Part shown: in pieces, positions 23,279-34,368 of the stretch
How the letters are laid out: every line of letters begins with the position of its first letter
Position numbering within the stretch: position 1 is the first letter of the stretch
Assembly (NCBI GenBank): GCA_022432975.1
Contig: CM039505.1
Location: 46,048,544 to 46,112,543 of the forward strand
Reading direction: 5' to 3'
Length of the DNA stretch: 64,000 nucleotides
Source: Begonia masoniana
Lineage: Eukaryota > Streptophyta > Magnoliopsida > Cucurbitales > Begoniaceae
Program-made: the position numbers and the translations under genes
The notes under the pieces: generated by a model
Database searches by the model: none
Seen by the model: only the letters and a program-made list of their open reading frames with translations
Told to the model about the DNA's origin: nothing

Positions 23279-24117
23279 AAAACAATAAACATATAAACAC
23301 AGTTATCAACCTAAATTTATATAAACAAATAAACCTTCTGAACAGGCAGCACCAACAAACAAATAAGAGGCAAAAATCCCAAATTTATAAAGAGATAAAC
23401 TTCAGCAACAGACAACAACAAACAATAGATACAAATTTATAAACACATTAACCTAAATTTCTATCAACCAACAGTGAGAAATTTTTTATCAACTAATAGG
23501 CAAGAATTTATCAACCAACAATGAGGTAGCAACAAACTCATTTAGCACATAAATTACACATACAGTGTTGTCTGTACGTCGAGAGAATAGTGAGGGTGAG
23601 TAGTGCTGAGTCGCTGAAGGACAAACAATTTTTATTCAGCAAGACCGACGTTGAATGACGTTGTCGATTGATGTTGAGTCCGAATGCCCTGACAGTGGCG
23701 TGTGACTTCGAAGTGAGAAGTGAGACTGTGAGAGTGAGAGACTGAGATGAGAGTCTGAGAGTCTGAGAGTCTGAGAGTTTGAGAGAACTGATGGCAAGCA
23801 TGATATGCGATTGGTGCTGAAACTGAAACAACAGGGTTGAATTTGTGAGTCATCCCGCCCCTAATTTTAATTTCATTCTCGGTTCGGTCCACAAATTTTT
23901 TAGGATTTTGGCATCTGGACAGTGGATCGGGTCAAGTTTCACGGTAAATGTAGAGGAGGACCGGTCCCGGACCGAGAACCGTGGATAACCGACTAAAACC
24001 TGACCAAATCCTTCGATCTGATCCGATTCTCAGTACTCGGTCTTGTCCTGCCCACCTCTAATAGGCGTAACAACATTGATACTCTGTGATCGCAAGAGCC
24101 ACGAAAGACTCTGATCA
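23279..24117. mobile_element. Terminal non-coding part of the hAT remnant
   Basis: No ORF. Contains a low-complexity A/C-rich stretch (23280-23530), a GTGAGAG/GTCTGAGA microsatellite (about 23715-23785) and CCGG-rich subterminal words (GGACCGGTCCCGGACC near 23958) ending TGCCCACCTCTAATAGG. This looks like the end of a plant hAT element. I do not see a matching left terminus. Confidence 0.5.
23715..23785. repeat. GA-rich microsatellite (GTCTGAGA)n
   Basis: GTGAGAGTGAGAGACTGAG followed by four GAGTCTGA-type units. Frames through it are spurious Ser/Leu-rich peptides. Confidence 0.8.
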
Positions 24118-24460
24118 TGTGACGGTCCGGAACCAAACCAGATCCCGATCGGAATCCGAGAACCAAGCCGTCACTCCGGGACAGATAACAGAAAACGGGG
24201 ACTATTTTTTTTTTTGTACATTAAACTTTTAAAACATTTACAGAGAGAGGGTGAGTCCTCTAGAGTTAAAGCAAACAGGATACAGTTGGCTGGATTACAG
24301 AGGTGAATAACAGAGGAGACGGGGAGGAACAGGGAACAGAAAGGGCGAAGGAAATAAATAAACGGAATAAACAGGAAATAAAAATAGAAGGACATAAGCA
24401 TAAGGCTGGCGGAAGACTTAGTTTAAAAGAAGCATCGGTGGATTCAGACAAGACAAAATA

Positions 24461-24720
24461 GATGACGTCAGTCGGTGGATGGATGACGTCATCGGAAGAT
24501 GTACGCAGCAGATGAAATCGGCAGAAGGTGATGACGTCAGCCGGAAGATGGATGACGTCATCGGAAGATGTACGCAGCAGATGAAATCGGCAGAAGGTGA
24601 TGACGTCAGTCGGAAGATGGATGACATCATCGGAAGATGTAGGCAGAATTCCTACCGTAGATGGAATCGGATGGGGTGATGACGTCAGTCGGCAGATGGA
24701 TGACGTCAACCGGAAGATAC
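24461..24720. repeat. 69-bp tandem repeat with seven TGACGTCA palindromes
   Basis: The unit starts GATGACGTCATCGGAAGATG at 24482, repeats at 24551 and partly at 24620. TGACGTCA occurs at 24463, 24484, 24532, 24553, 24601, 24680 and 24701. The flanking CGGAAGATG and ATCGGCAGAAG are reverse complements of the CATCTTCCG and CTTCTGCCGAT words of the LTR at 2931. Confidence 0.9.
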
Positions 24721-25477
24721 AGACATTAATCGTAATCGGCAGAAGAAAGCCTAAGGCAGAAACACTGTTTGGCGGTGGATATGAATAAGACAAAATATGA
24801 ACAGTATCAATCGGTAGATATAGTTTCAAAGGCAGAATTTACAACTTTTGACAGGAAGACAACAGACAGAGAGCATAAAACAGAAGACCCAAAAGTTTCA
24901 GATTCTCAAACCACTTCAAAACATGGTTCTCGAGCACAACAGAAGGCATGAAAGTTGCAGACCTTCAATACCCGATTCTAAACAAGGTTGTAGGACATAC
25001 TTTACAATTGACAAATTCAAAGAAACAGACTGCATGGATAGTCCTAAAACCAGGAATCATCCATGCACAAACTAACAGATAATACTCCAAACAATTTCAG
25101 AATATTCAGAACATGAATTCAACTGTCAAATACAGCAGTTTTTTTTTTTAACTTAGACGTCAAAATCTGTACATTATTTTAAAATCTGAGGATCAGTACA
25201 GAACCTAACATATATTTGCAGAATTTCCCAAAAACAGAAGTTTTTACAAAGTTTTTTTTTTTACAACAAAACCAGAATTTCCAGAAGACTTTACAGATAT
25301 AGACTATACTTTAAATACTTAAACCTTGGGACAGAATTTGTCTGGCTACAGCAACCACACCCCCATGAGGTCGATCCACCAGCCACCTATTCATCAGACT
25401 GAGGCACGAAGTCCTCATTTTCGGGTTCAGTACCTACATCGGGGAGTTCACCTATGAGTCTAAAACTCAGTAAGAAC

Positions 25478-25501
25478 ATATATATATATATATATATATA
25501 T
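25478..25501. repeat. (AT)12 microsatellite
   Basis: Uninterrupted AT dinucleotides. Confidence 0.97.
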
Positions 25502-26659
25502 GCAGTGATGGAAAATGTTATGCATGCGGTTTTTCAGAATACAGTGGCAGTACAGAATATTACGTTTCAGTGGCAGAGGGGTATAATTGGGGCTTATAAG
25601 GGAACTGGCGAACAGTGGGTGCACTATCAGGCACAAACAGTAATACAGTACAGTACAGTACAGAAACAGATCTGGAGTCCAGTTCCCGTCCCGCACTTAA
25701 CCAGTACATTTCAGTTAGATTTTATCTTGTTTAGTTTCAAATAGTGTACAGAAAAAGTTTTTGCATGAACTTTCGGGAAAAACGTGTATGCATGATCGAG
25801 TACAGTTCTTCAACTTAAACAGCAGAGAACAACAATTAAGACAACAGAAACATAACAGAGGAAACACAGAACATAACTCTAATTCTTCTACCCGAAAACA
25901 ATCCGACAGAACAGAAATACCTAGTACCTCTGTGATGTAGGGCCTTAAGGGCCAACCTACGGATATGAACTTACCTGTTGCTGCAGAGTTGATAGTCCTG
26001 AACGTCTCAGAAATGCTCGAACCTGTACATGCACGTTCAGAAAATAAACAAGCTGCAAATGCTAACAAATAAGTTAGAAGAATTTGTTCCAAACTCATTC
26101 AAACCCTTAGAAAACAAATCGGTGTGTTTTCATCCAAAAACAGTGAGTTTTACCAAAGTATCATAATCCTTCACTCCAACCAAAACTCACTTTAAACTTG
26201 TCCAAACTCGTTAGCATTTAAAAGATGCTTACCCTAGTAGAAAAACAGAAAGGAGCCGAGGAGATCGAAGTAGCTTCGATGGCTGATTGTCGACTGGAAG
26301 AGAGAATGCCGAGAAGAGAATGGAGAGAGAGCAGAGAAGTGAAATGAAGAGGGTTTCACGTAGGAGGAGGAACTTAACTTCCTCAACAAGCTGCCATGTG
26401 TCAGCTATCCATTGGCTATCTCCCACCAACCATAATTTCTCCCCAATTTGCCCTTCCATGCATTTCAAACTTAGCGTTTAGTTTAGTTAGCCATTAGTTC
26501 GGTTCTCCCTTCACTAAATACTCCAAAATTTATAATAAAATATTTATTATATTTATGGCAATTTAAATTCATACAATAATTCAACAGATTATTACACGGC
26601 CAAAATGTCGGGTGTTACATTCCACCCACTTTAACAGAAATTTTGTCCCCAAAATTTGC

Positions 26660-27700
26660 CTAAGCAAAGAGGTCCGGATATTGGGCCTTAACATCCTCTT
26701 GTCTTTCCCACATGGCTTCTTCCACATTATGATTGCGCCATAAAACTTTCACCAATAGGACCACACGATTGCGTAACACTTTAAGTGACATATCCAATAT
26801 CTGTATAGGCCTTTCTTCATAGGTCAGCGTCGGCATGATATCAAAGTCCACCTGTTTTACGATCTGAGTTGGATCTTGTACACATTTTCTCAGCATCAAA
26901 ACATGGAAGACATTATGAACTCCATCCATTGACGCTGGCAACTGTAGTCTGTAAGCCATGTTTCCCACACGCTTCAGGATGGGAAAAGGGCCAATGAACC
27001 GTGGGCTGAGCTTTCCTTTCTTACCGAATCTCATTACGCCCTTGAAAGGTGACACCTTCAAGAATACTTCATCACCTTCGGCAAACTCCAAGTCTCTTAT
27101 TCTATGGTCCGCATAACTTTTCTGTCGACTCTGAGCAATCTTTATTCGTTGTTTGATAGCAGTTATCACCTTAGACATCTGCTGTAATATCTCAGGGCCG
27201 ATAAGCTTGGTTTCTCCGACCTCATCCCAACACAAAGGGGATCTACACTTTCTGCCGTAGAGAGCTTCGTATGGAGCCTTGCCAATTGTAGCCTGGTAGC
27301 TATTGTTGTAAGCGAACTCCACAAGCGGTAGGTACCTACTCCAAGGAGCATGAAATTCCAGCACGAACGACCTTAACATATCCTCTAGTATTTGGATTGT
27401 TCTCTCGGATTGCCCGTCCGTCTGTGGATGAAACGTTGTGCTGAAATCAAACCTGGTGCCCAGGGAGCTTTGCAAGCTTTTCCAGAACCTCGATGTGAAT
27501 CTAGGATCTCGGTCAGATACAATCGACACAGGTACCCCATGCAGCTTGAAAATCTCACTAATGTATAGTTCTGCATACTGGTCCATAGAGAATGTCGTCT
27601 TCACAGGTAGCAAATGGGCCAACTTCGTCAATCTGTCCACTATGACCCATATACTATTGTGGCCTTTAGCTGTTCTTGGAAGGCCAACAACAAAGTCCAT
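26660..27700 (-). CDS. pol: Gypsy integrase (core and C-terminal domain)
   Basis: 346-residue open frame. The DD35E core is intact: Asp2 (MDFVVGLP), Asp63 (IVSDRDPRF) and Glu99 (DGQSERT), with exactly 35 residues between the last two. YEALYGRKCRSP and the GPFPILKRVG..AYRLQLP block follow, and the C-terminus has a chromodomain-like VLLVKVLWRNHNVEEAMWER. The HHCC zinc-binding half lies in the preceding frame (27713-27919; HPGSTKM, CMICQQVKAEHQR), separated by a TGA where related elements have Trp. Integrates element cDNA into the genome; inactive here because the element is truncated. Confidence 0.9.
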   Translation of the reverse strand: MDFVVGLPRTAKGHNSIWVIVDRLTKLAHLLPVKTTFSMDQYAELYISEIFKLHGVPVSIVSDRDPRFTSRFWKSLQSSLGTRFDFSTTFHPQTDGQSERTIQILEDMLRSFVLEFHAPWSRYLPLVEFAYNNSYQATIGKAPYEALYGRKCRSPLCWDEVGETKLIGPEILQQMSKVITAIKQRIKIAQSRQKSYADHRIRDLEFAEGDEVFLKVSPFKGVMRFGKKGKLSPRFIGPFPILKRVGNMAYRLQLPASMDGVHNVFHVLMLRKCVQDPTQIVKQVDFDIMPTLTYEERPIQILDMSLKVLRNRVVLLVKVLWRNHNVEEAMWERQEDVKAQYPDLFA

Positions 27701-28545
27701 TGTGATATTCTCTCACTTCCATTCGGGAATCGGAAGAGGTTGAAGCGTTCCACTTGGTCGTTGATGTTCAGCCTTGACTTGTTGACATATCATGCAAGAC
27801 TCCACATATTTGGCCACTTCGTTCTTCATATTCAGCCACCAGAAGTGAAGTTTCAAGTCTTGATACATCTTCGTGCTTCCAGGATGCACAGAGAAAGGAG
27901 ATGAATGGGCTTCCGACAAGATGTGCTTCCGTAGCTCTTCGTCTTTCAGAACATATCATCTATCTCTGAACTTAAGAATACCATCTCCCGAATAACTGAA
28001 ATCGGAAGAAGCCATTGGTACCTTGCTCACCATATCAGCCATCTCCTTTGAATTGGTCTTCTGGGCTTCCTTAATTCGGTCCAGGATGGTGGGCCGTAGC
28101 GTCAAGTTTGCTAGTATGGCCGACATCCCAGAAACTATCTCCATATCGAACTTCTGTATCTCAATCCTCAAAGGCATCGACACGGCCTATATAGCTGGTT
28201 GCATAGTATCTGACATCCTGCTCAACGCATCGGCTACTACGTTAGCTTTACCTGGGTGGTATTTAATCTCAACATCATAATCTTTTACAAATTCTAACCA
28301 TCTCCTTTGTCTCATGTTTAACTCCTTTTAAGTGAATATGTATTTTAAACTCTTGTGATCAGAAAACACCTCGCATGATTGTCCGTATAAGTGGTGTCTC
28401 CATACTTTCAGCACAAACACAACTGCTGCTAACTCAAGTAGGGTAGTTTTGCTCGTGGTTCTTCACTTGTCTGGATGCGTATGCTACAACTTTCCCTTCT
28501 TGCATTAGTACACACCCCAATCCAATCTTGGAAGCATCACAATAT
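27701..28545 (-). pseudogene. pol: Gypsy RNase H end, linker and integrase zinc-binding region, broken
   Basis: On the minus strand: RNase H ([14 protein letters not shown] near 28500-28545), the [15 protein letters not shown] linker (about 28200-28260), an unassigned linker (27956-28183) and the HHCC zinc-binding domain (27713-27919). A stop at 28186, a local insertion with a stop near 27957 and a stop near 27710 interrupt it. Sequence homologous to pol ends abruptly at about 28545. Confidence 0.8.
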
Positions 28546-29771
28546 AAAAAATGGATGCGCCATTTAATATGAGAATCATTCTCAAAATAATATTTCAAAA
28601 AAAGATGCAATGTTGAATATAAAATTAAACCCCTACTTTAAATGTAGTAATCACTAATACAGAGATCCAGTGCCAAAACTCGGAATTTCCAAAATAACTA
28701 GCACCTATATAATATACCAACAATAATAGGCTTTCAAGACATTAAAAAAGTTTGTTGGAACTCATAATGAACCAACCTGGGGAATTTTACGAATCAATCC
28801 CACTGAAAATCAATCTTAATAAAACAATCCATGCAACCTAGAAACTATTTGGTCGCCCGAACTATATGACCATAAAAACTACTACGGTTGCTGGTTTGGA
28901 TGCCAACACAGCCATGAGATTGTTCGTTCACATGTTCAGACATTTGAACTAATAGTTTGGACACCCGACATACCCTTGGGGTGTCCCTGAGTCGAGAAAC
29001 TGCCTCAATTCCTCTGAAAGTTCTAATTTTTAGCCAATAATCTTATTCAAAACTATCCCAAACAAATAAAATAAATATTAGAGTATTGTTTAACTCGATT
29101 TGTTGCAAAGCTTTCTAACTATAACTCACTAATTAACCAAAGATCATTAATAACTTAAATTTAAAAAAAAAAAAGATTATAAATCCGACTTACCTATAGG
29201 AAAGCTTTGAATTTTCTATAATTTTCACATAATTGTGACTTCAAATGGTCACTCAAACAATACTCCTTTCAAAACTTTAATTTTAACATCGAAATCAAAC
29301 TTCCAAATCAATAACCTTGATCACACCAAGAAAGATACAGGGAGATGAATTGACACACTTACCGTTAATAGTTCATGCGAAAATTTCAATTGATGCAAAA
29401 AATTCGCTTCACGATCTCTCCCTTTCGCTGAAGTCTCAAATTTCAACTTTGCAAATTTCTTCGAAGAATGACCCGTAAGCCATTTATAAAACTCTAAAAG
29501 CTAAACCGCCCCAATCAATCAATTAATTAATTAATTTTAAAAATACTCAACTTGTATTGCAACAAAAGAAATTGGCGGTCACACAAGATAAACCTGCATT
29601 GAAATTTTTTTCTTGGAAGTTGTGTCAACGTAAAGATTGGTAGAGTTTACGATCAAATTTTTGTCAGTTATTTTCTCTTTACTTTTTTCAGGTTCTATTT
29701 TCTCCACTATGATCTTTGAACTTCCTAAACAGAGGTTTGGCTCATTGCCAACGACTATAAAATGAACTTGG
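28546..29771. other. AT-rich non-coding sequence left of the Copia nest
   Basis: No ORF or recognisable element. Reading across the excised Copia insertion, bases up to 29771 (ending CTTGG) would join 52524 onward, so the right-hand part is the original upstream flank of the PYL gene. A short AATTAATTAATTAATT run is at about 29520. Confidence 0.6.
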
Positions 29772-30454
29772 TGTTAGCATTTTTCTCTTAATTGTTTCTC
29801 ATTTACTTCAAGGAGAAACTTTAGGATAATGAACAAATTGATTTTCACCAGTCTACTTTAGCGAGAAAACTTCACGTACCTTTCTCCATGATGCCAAAAA
29901 ATGGTTTCTCTCCCTTAACCCCGTAAGTTTCTTCAGTGATGATTTTGATGGAGAATCCGTCGTAAGTTTTGGGTGGAGAGAGGATCAGTTTCTTTCTTCA
30001 GAAAGTTACGTTAAAGATTAAGTTCCATCAACTTAATCACTTTAGCAATAAAAAAAAATACCTTAACCAATAAGATTTGAACACATATGGGCCACATCAC
30101 GTGAGTTGTTAACATTGACGTTTGGGTATCAAAATTTTGGAGTCTTTAGGATGTTTTCGTTCACAGAGCAGTGGTAGAGCTGATCGATCGCCCATGAGCG
30201 GCGATCGATTGGCGATGCCTCTGCCATCAACGAAAATTGCGTAAAGGCAGGGGCAATCGATCGCAGCTAACCAACATTACTGGGGCGATTTAGTGCCCCA
30301 TAGAAGTAACTTTCATCCTTCCAAAACAGAGGGATAGGTGATGCAGTGCTCGACAGGGGCGATTAATCCCCTGCCCAAACTTAGGGGCGAGTAATCGCCC
30401 TGCCCAGACTTATAACACAGGGGCGATTACTCGCCTACCCAGACTCATTTAACA
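29772..30454 (-). repeat. Copia 3' LTR, 683 bp
   Basis: TGTTAGCATT...ATTTAACA. Same length as its partner at 51836, with several substitutions per 100 bp by eye, so an old insertion. The distal half is unusually GC-rich, with GATCGATCGCCC, GGCGATCGATTGG and four GGGGCGA(T/G)TAnTC(G/C)CC palindromic words (30175-30440). Confidence 0.92.
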
Positions 30455-30909
30455 TTCTCCCACTTGGCCCATAATGCGGTCAAATCCGTCATCATATTGA
30501 TCAAACATAATATTACTATCACATATACAACTAATATAGATTATAGCGGTCTTATGTCAATTATAACGACACAGCCCCTTCCATGTATCACAATATTCAT
30601 TATTATACTCAATATGATCTATAAGCAGATATATCATAATGGTCCACATTAGTGTCTTTCTTAAAGACAAATCCTGTTCATATCACAACTGCATAAGTTC
30701 ATTTATGAATGCATTCAACTTAATCAAACAGGATTTATAAGTATATATCTTAGAAACTATCAATAAACGAGCTCAAGAGTGTCAAGTACATAGTGAACAT
30801 AAACATAAACATAAAGTTAACGTTCAGTAATTCCCATTTGTTCGACATGTTCTGTAAATATTTTTTAGGGTAATCCTTTTAGTCAACGGATCTGCAATCA
30901 TAAGATTGG
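30455..30909 (-). pseudogene. Copia 3' internal end (RNase H C-terminus and 3' UTR)
   Basis: The minus strand from 30909 reads on from the RNase H frame broken at 47060 (NLMIADPLTK, then YRTCRTNG), the conserved end of Copia pol. The rest is AT-rich 3' UTR. The stretch immediately beside the LTR reads GGGCCAAGTGGGAGAA on the minus strand, a plausible polypurine tract. Confidence 0.75.
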
Positions 30910-31668
30910 TGTAACACCTGAAAAATTCCGATAACGTGCGTAGCCCTAATTTAGATTACATCATGCATGGTTCAGGTTACTGTAGAGTTGTCCTAAGTTA
31001 TGGAATAGAAAGTGAGAATGGAAGAGAAGGAAGAGTGGTGGATTGGTTGAAAAGTCAAAATGACTAAGGAAAATTGAAAAGTCAAAGAATTATGAACCAA
31101 TAGGAATGAAAAGTGTATAGAGTGGGAAATGGGACATGGAAGCTTCACGTTGGTGGTTATTAAAGAAGAAAATAAGGTGGGTTAAATTATAAAAGAAGAA
31201 AATTGTCGGGTAAAAACAAAAAGGTAAACAATTTGTTTGGTTAAAAAGACAATTTTGGTTCATTTCTTCATCTTCATCCACGAAAAACCCTTGGCCTCCA
31301 TTGTTGATGTTCTAAGCTCTCCTTTGGTGAAGGAACTAGCAAGGTTGGTGAATAAATTGATTGGGTTTTGATATTTATACCTTTTAGGGTTAGTTTGTGG
31401 TGTTTTAGGGTAGTTTTGTTGGTTTTGGTTAGGGTTTGGAAAACCCTAACCATGGGGTCCGAAAATTGGTTCCTTTGGTTAGTTTTCTCTCTAGATTTAG
31501 TGTTTTAAATGTTAGAGGAATGAGTTTACGTGGTTTACGGAGTTAGAATGGTGATTTGGTGGAAGTTGTGAAAAACCGATTTTAGAGCAAAAGGGGCCGG
31601 TTCTGTTTTTGCATTTTCGACTTGGCCAATGTGTTTGGTTGGTTGATTTAAGTGTTTCAATGGATAGT

Positions 31669-34202
31669 TGTAATACCCGGCTGTACGGTATATTAATATT
31701 TTTAATGTAAATGACATTTTTGAAATTATGTCAAATTAAGTCGGTTTTGTAAAAAAGAAAGCGTTATTACAATCCTAATAATTAATAAAGATTTTAAGAA
31801 AATTTCGGGAATTTTAGAAGTCTAACGCTAATTTTTACGAGAATTACGTTTATCGTAATTTAAAGGATATTTTGGTAAAAATAGTAAACGTGGTCCGTTT
31901 TGCAAACGGACAGTTTTAAGAGAACCCTTATAACGAGTTGGACTTATTGGTGAAGTAAGAGAATTTTGAGAAAACCGAATCGTTAGTTAATTAACGAAAC
32001 GAAGGACGAAACAGATAGAAAATCAAAGGAAGGGCAAAATGGTAATTTACCAAGCCAAAAATTATATTAAAAACCTCATTTTCTCTTCTTCTCCAGCAAG
32101 TCAAGATTTCCTCTCCCTTCTTTGCGTTCTCCGGCGTTCCCTCACGGCGATCTCTCCTCTCCGACGATTCGTCCTCCGATTGTCTTGTTTTCTTTGCGTT
32201 TTCTTCGCCAAACTAAACCCTAGGTACGATTCTAAGGTTTTAGCAAAGTTTGTTCGATTTTTACGGAGTTTAAACGATTAGGGTTCGTTTAGGGTTTTGT
32301 GAAAAACGTGGTTTAGGGCTAGAAATCGATAGGTTTACCTTAGTTGTGAATATAATGGACGTATTGAACGTTATTGGACGAAGTTAAGTCGATTTATGAG
32401 ACGTGTTAAAGTTTGAGAATTTTGGGGTTTTCGGAAAAACTCGTTAATGGAAATTTTGAGGTATCGAGCGTAGAATGCTCGATAAAATGCTTCAATGAAT
32501 CAAATTAGGGCTTTAAGGAATTTCCTTAGTTAAGGTTTCGTTAAATTTGGACGTTTAATAGTTTAAACTCGTTTTAACGACAAATTGTGAATTTGCCTTA
32601 GGTAAACAACACTCGTGGACGGAGCTTGGATTGCGTCGGACACGAGGTAAGTTCTCGTGACTTACTTTGGCTGATAGGCCTACAATGTACGTCAAAGTCG
32701 TCTCGAGGAGTTTTGGTGACGTGTTTATTTAATTGTTTCGGTTGGGTAGTTTAGGTTCGGTTGTTCTATAGGATGTTTGCTATAGCGTTTTGATGGTATT
32801 CGTAGAGTTTTAATGGTATGCTCTTTATGTATGTTTATGTTTATAGTGAACTATTCATGCATCATGGTTTTAAAAATGTCATGAAAAGAACATGCATTGT
32901 AAAGGCAAGTAAAGTATCAATGTAAAAAACCATGACATGAGGTTATCAGGGATGAGGTTCAGACCTGGCGTTCCGTGGTGAGCGGGTTTTCCTCCCTTCA
33001 GATGGTGTGGGCTGTCTAACCGCTGGACGTGCCCTATCCATCTGTCGAGCGTATTCGATAACCATAGACTGACACGTACTGATATATGCATTGACATGTA
33101 CGGTTTTCATAGCATTGAGCATACATGATCATGCATTAGCATTTACGTAGAACTTACTGAGATTTTTATCTCATAGGTGTCCTTATGGTGTAGGTGACAT
33201 AGATCCAGGTGAGGAGGATTTCCCTCCGCCAGACGATTGTACAGATTGAAGGAGGATGGCCTGTGGGAGTGCGCTGGGCAGTCGTTGCGTTTTGACCCGT
33301 GGGGAATCATGTAAAGGTATTTTGGGACACGGTAGTTAGATAGTAGGAAAATTGTATAGTTGAACATATTAGGATGCTTGGATTTGATTAGTTGATAGGT
33401 TACGTTTTGATGTTTTTAAACGTTTTGATAAATCGAATTTATAAAACGTTTTGTTAAGATTTCTGTCGAGATTTTTATGAACTGCTTGGTGATTTTAGCA
33501 GGGGGAAATGTTTGGTTTTCAAACGGATCCACGCAGTTCGTTTTTGTGAAAATGTACTTCGTTTTAAATTACATTTTGAGTCGTTATTTAGGGTGATTCG
33601 GGTGAAGTGCGAAAAGGATGAGGATATGAGTGAGTGTATAGTATTATGTTATTGTGTTTATTAATGTGTATGAATGAGAAGAAGAATGGAAAAGAAAGAA
33701 TGGAAGAGGAAGAGAAAAAGGGGAAAGGGGAGGAAAGCGCTCCCTGGAATTGAAATTCCAGGGAGGGTGGCGATCGATCTCCTGAGGAGGGGATTGATCG
33801 CCCCTTTGGTCACCACGCTCTGGAAAATTCCAGAGCGTGTGGCGATCGATCGCCCACAAAGGGCTGATCGATCGCCTGACCATTGATCGCCCCTCCATTT
33901 TTATGATGGCGATCGATCGCTTGAAATGGGCGATCGATCGCCCTTCATTTTTCTGGGACAAATGTCCCTTTTATCCCTCCCTTCGCTGGCCGATGCATTT
34001 TATTTGTTTTTAATTTATTTTTTTAAGTTTAATCAATTGTTTTATGTTTCTTTATTTGGTTTTAAAATAGTTACGAATGATTTTAACAAATTAATCTACT
34101 ATTTAAATTCCGCTCAATTAATACGAAGTTTATTAGGATAGAAATAAAATGAAAAAAAAATAATAATACGGGAAAATTAGGAATAATGTAAGGGTCGTCA
34201 CA
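31669..34202 (+). repeat. 5' LTR of the complete Gypsy element, 2534 bp
   Basis: Contains a TATA-like ATATTAAAAACC near 32063, a pyrimidine-rich leader, a donor-like GAGGTAAGT (32644-32652), GGCCTACA (32678-32684) and TATGGTGTAGG (33184-33194), and five or more GGCGATCGATCGCC-type palindromes between 33768 and 33942. The open frame at 32039-32281 is leader sequence repeated in the other LTR and is not a gene. Confidence 0.93.
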
Positions 34203-34206
34203 GTTA

Positions 34207-34218
34207 TGGTATCAAAGC
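34207..34218 (+). other. Primer-binding site of the complete Gypsy element
   Basis: TGGTATCAAAGC, 11 of 12 bases of the initiator tRNA-Met 3' end, four bases after the LTR. Confidence 0.9.
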
Positions 34219-34368
34219 CCCCGAGTTTTAAAAATGGTTCTGTAGACTGCTCGACTGCATAGCCACTACGCGGATATCCTTCCTCAACTGTAAGTATGTT
34301 TATATGTTTTCTTTAAGTTCGGTTTCTTAGAATTGTGTGCTTTTAACCTTTATAGGAATTATATAAAT

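Larger units (their letters stand above)
24118..26619 (-). repeat. 3' LTR of the truncated Gypsy element, 2502 bp
   Basis: Ends TGTGACGGTCC and GGGTGTTACA. Carries a donor-like ACTTACCTG (25969-25977), shorter paired boxes CCTACATC (25433-25440) and GATGTAGG (25934-25941), a TGACGTCA-rich tandem array (24463-24708) and an (AT) microsatellite (25478-25501). Confidence 0.8.
24118..28545 (-). mobile_element. 3' half of a Gypsy LTR retrotransposon
   Basis: From right to left on the minus strand: the end of RNase H (about 28310-28545), the RH-integrase linker, integrase zinc-binding domain, integrase core and C-terminus (to 26660), a polypurine-like AAAGTGGGTGGAA, then the 3' LTR 26619-24118. The element breaks off in RNase H at about 28545, so gag, protease, RT and the 5' LTR are missing. 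Several in-frame stops (about 27710, 27957 and 28186) show decay. Confidence 0.88.

Noticed and set aside
24105..24117. ACTCTGATCA as a primer-binding site for the LTR at 24118
   Set aside because: Only part of the tRNA-Met complement matches, and the coding order (integrase next to the right-hand LTR end) makes this the 3' LTR, where no primer site is expected.
24266..24829. 187-residue ORF with SSIFRLTSSPSADF repeats
   Set aside because: A translation of the 69-bp TGACGTCA tandem repeat inside an LTR; the opposite strand is open as well.
32039..32281. 80-residue ORF repeated at 42268-42522
   Set aside because: The two copies are the same leader of the paired Gypsy LTRs, not a gene family.
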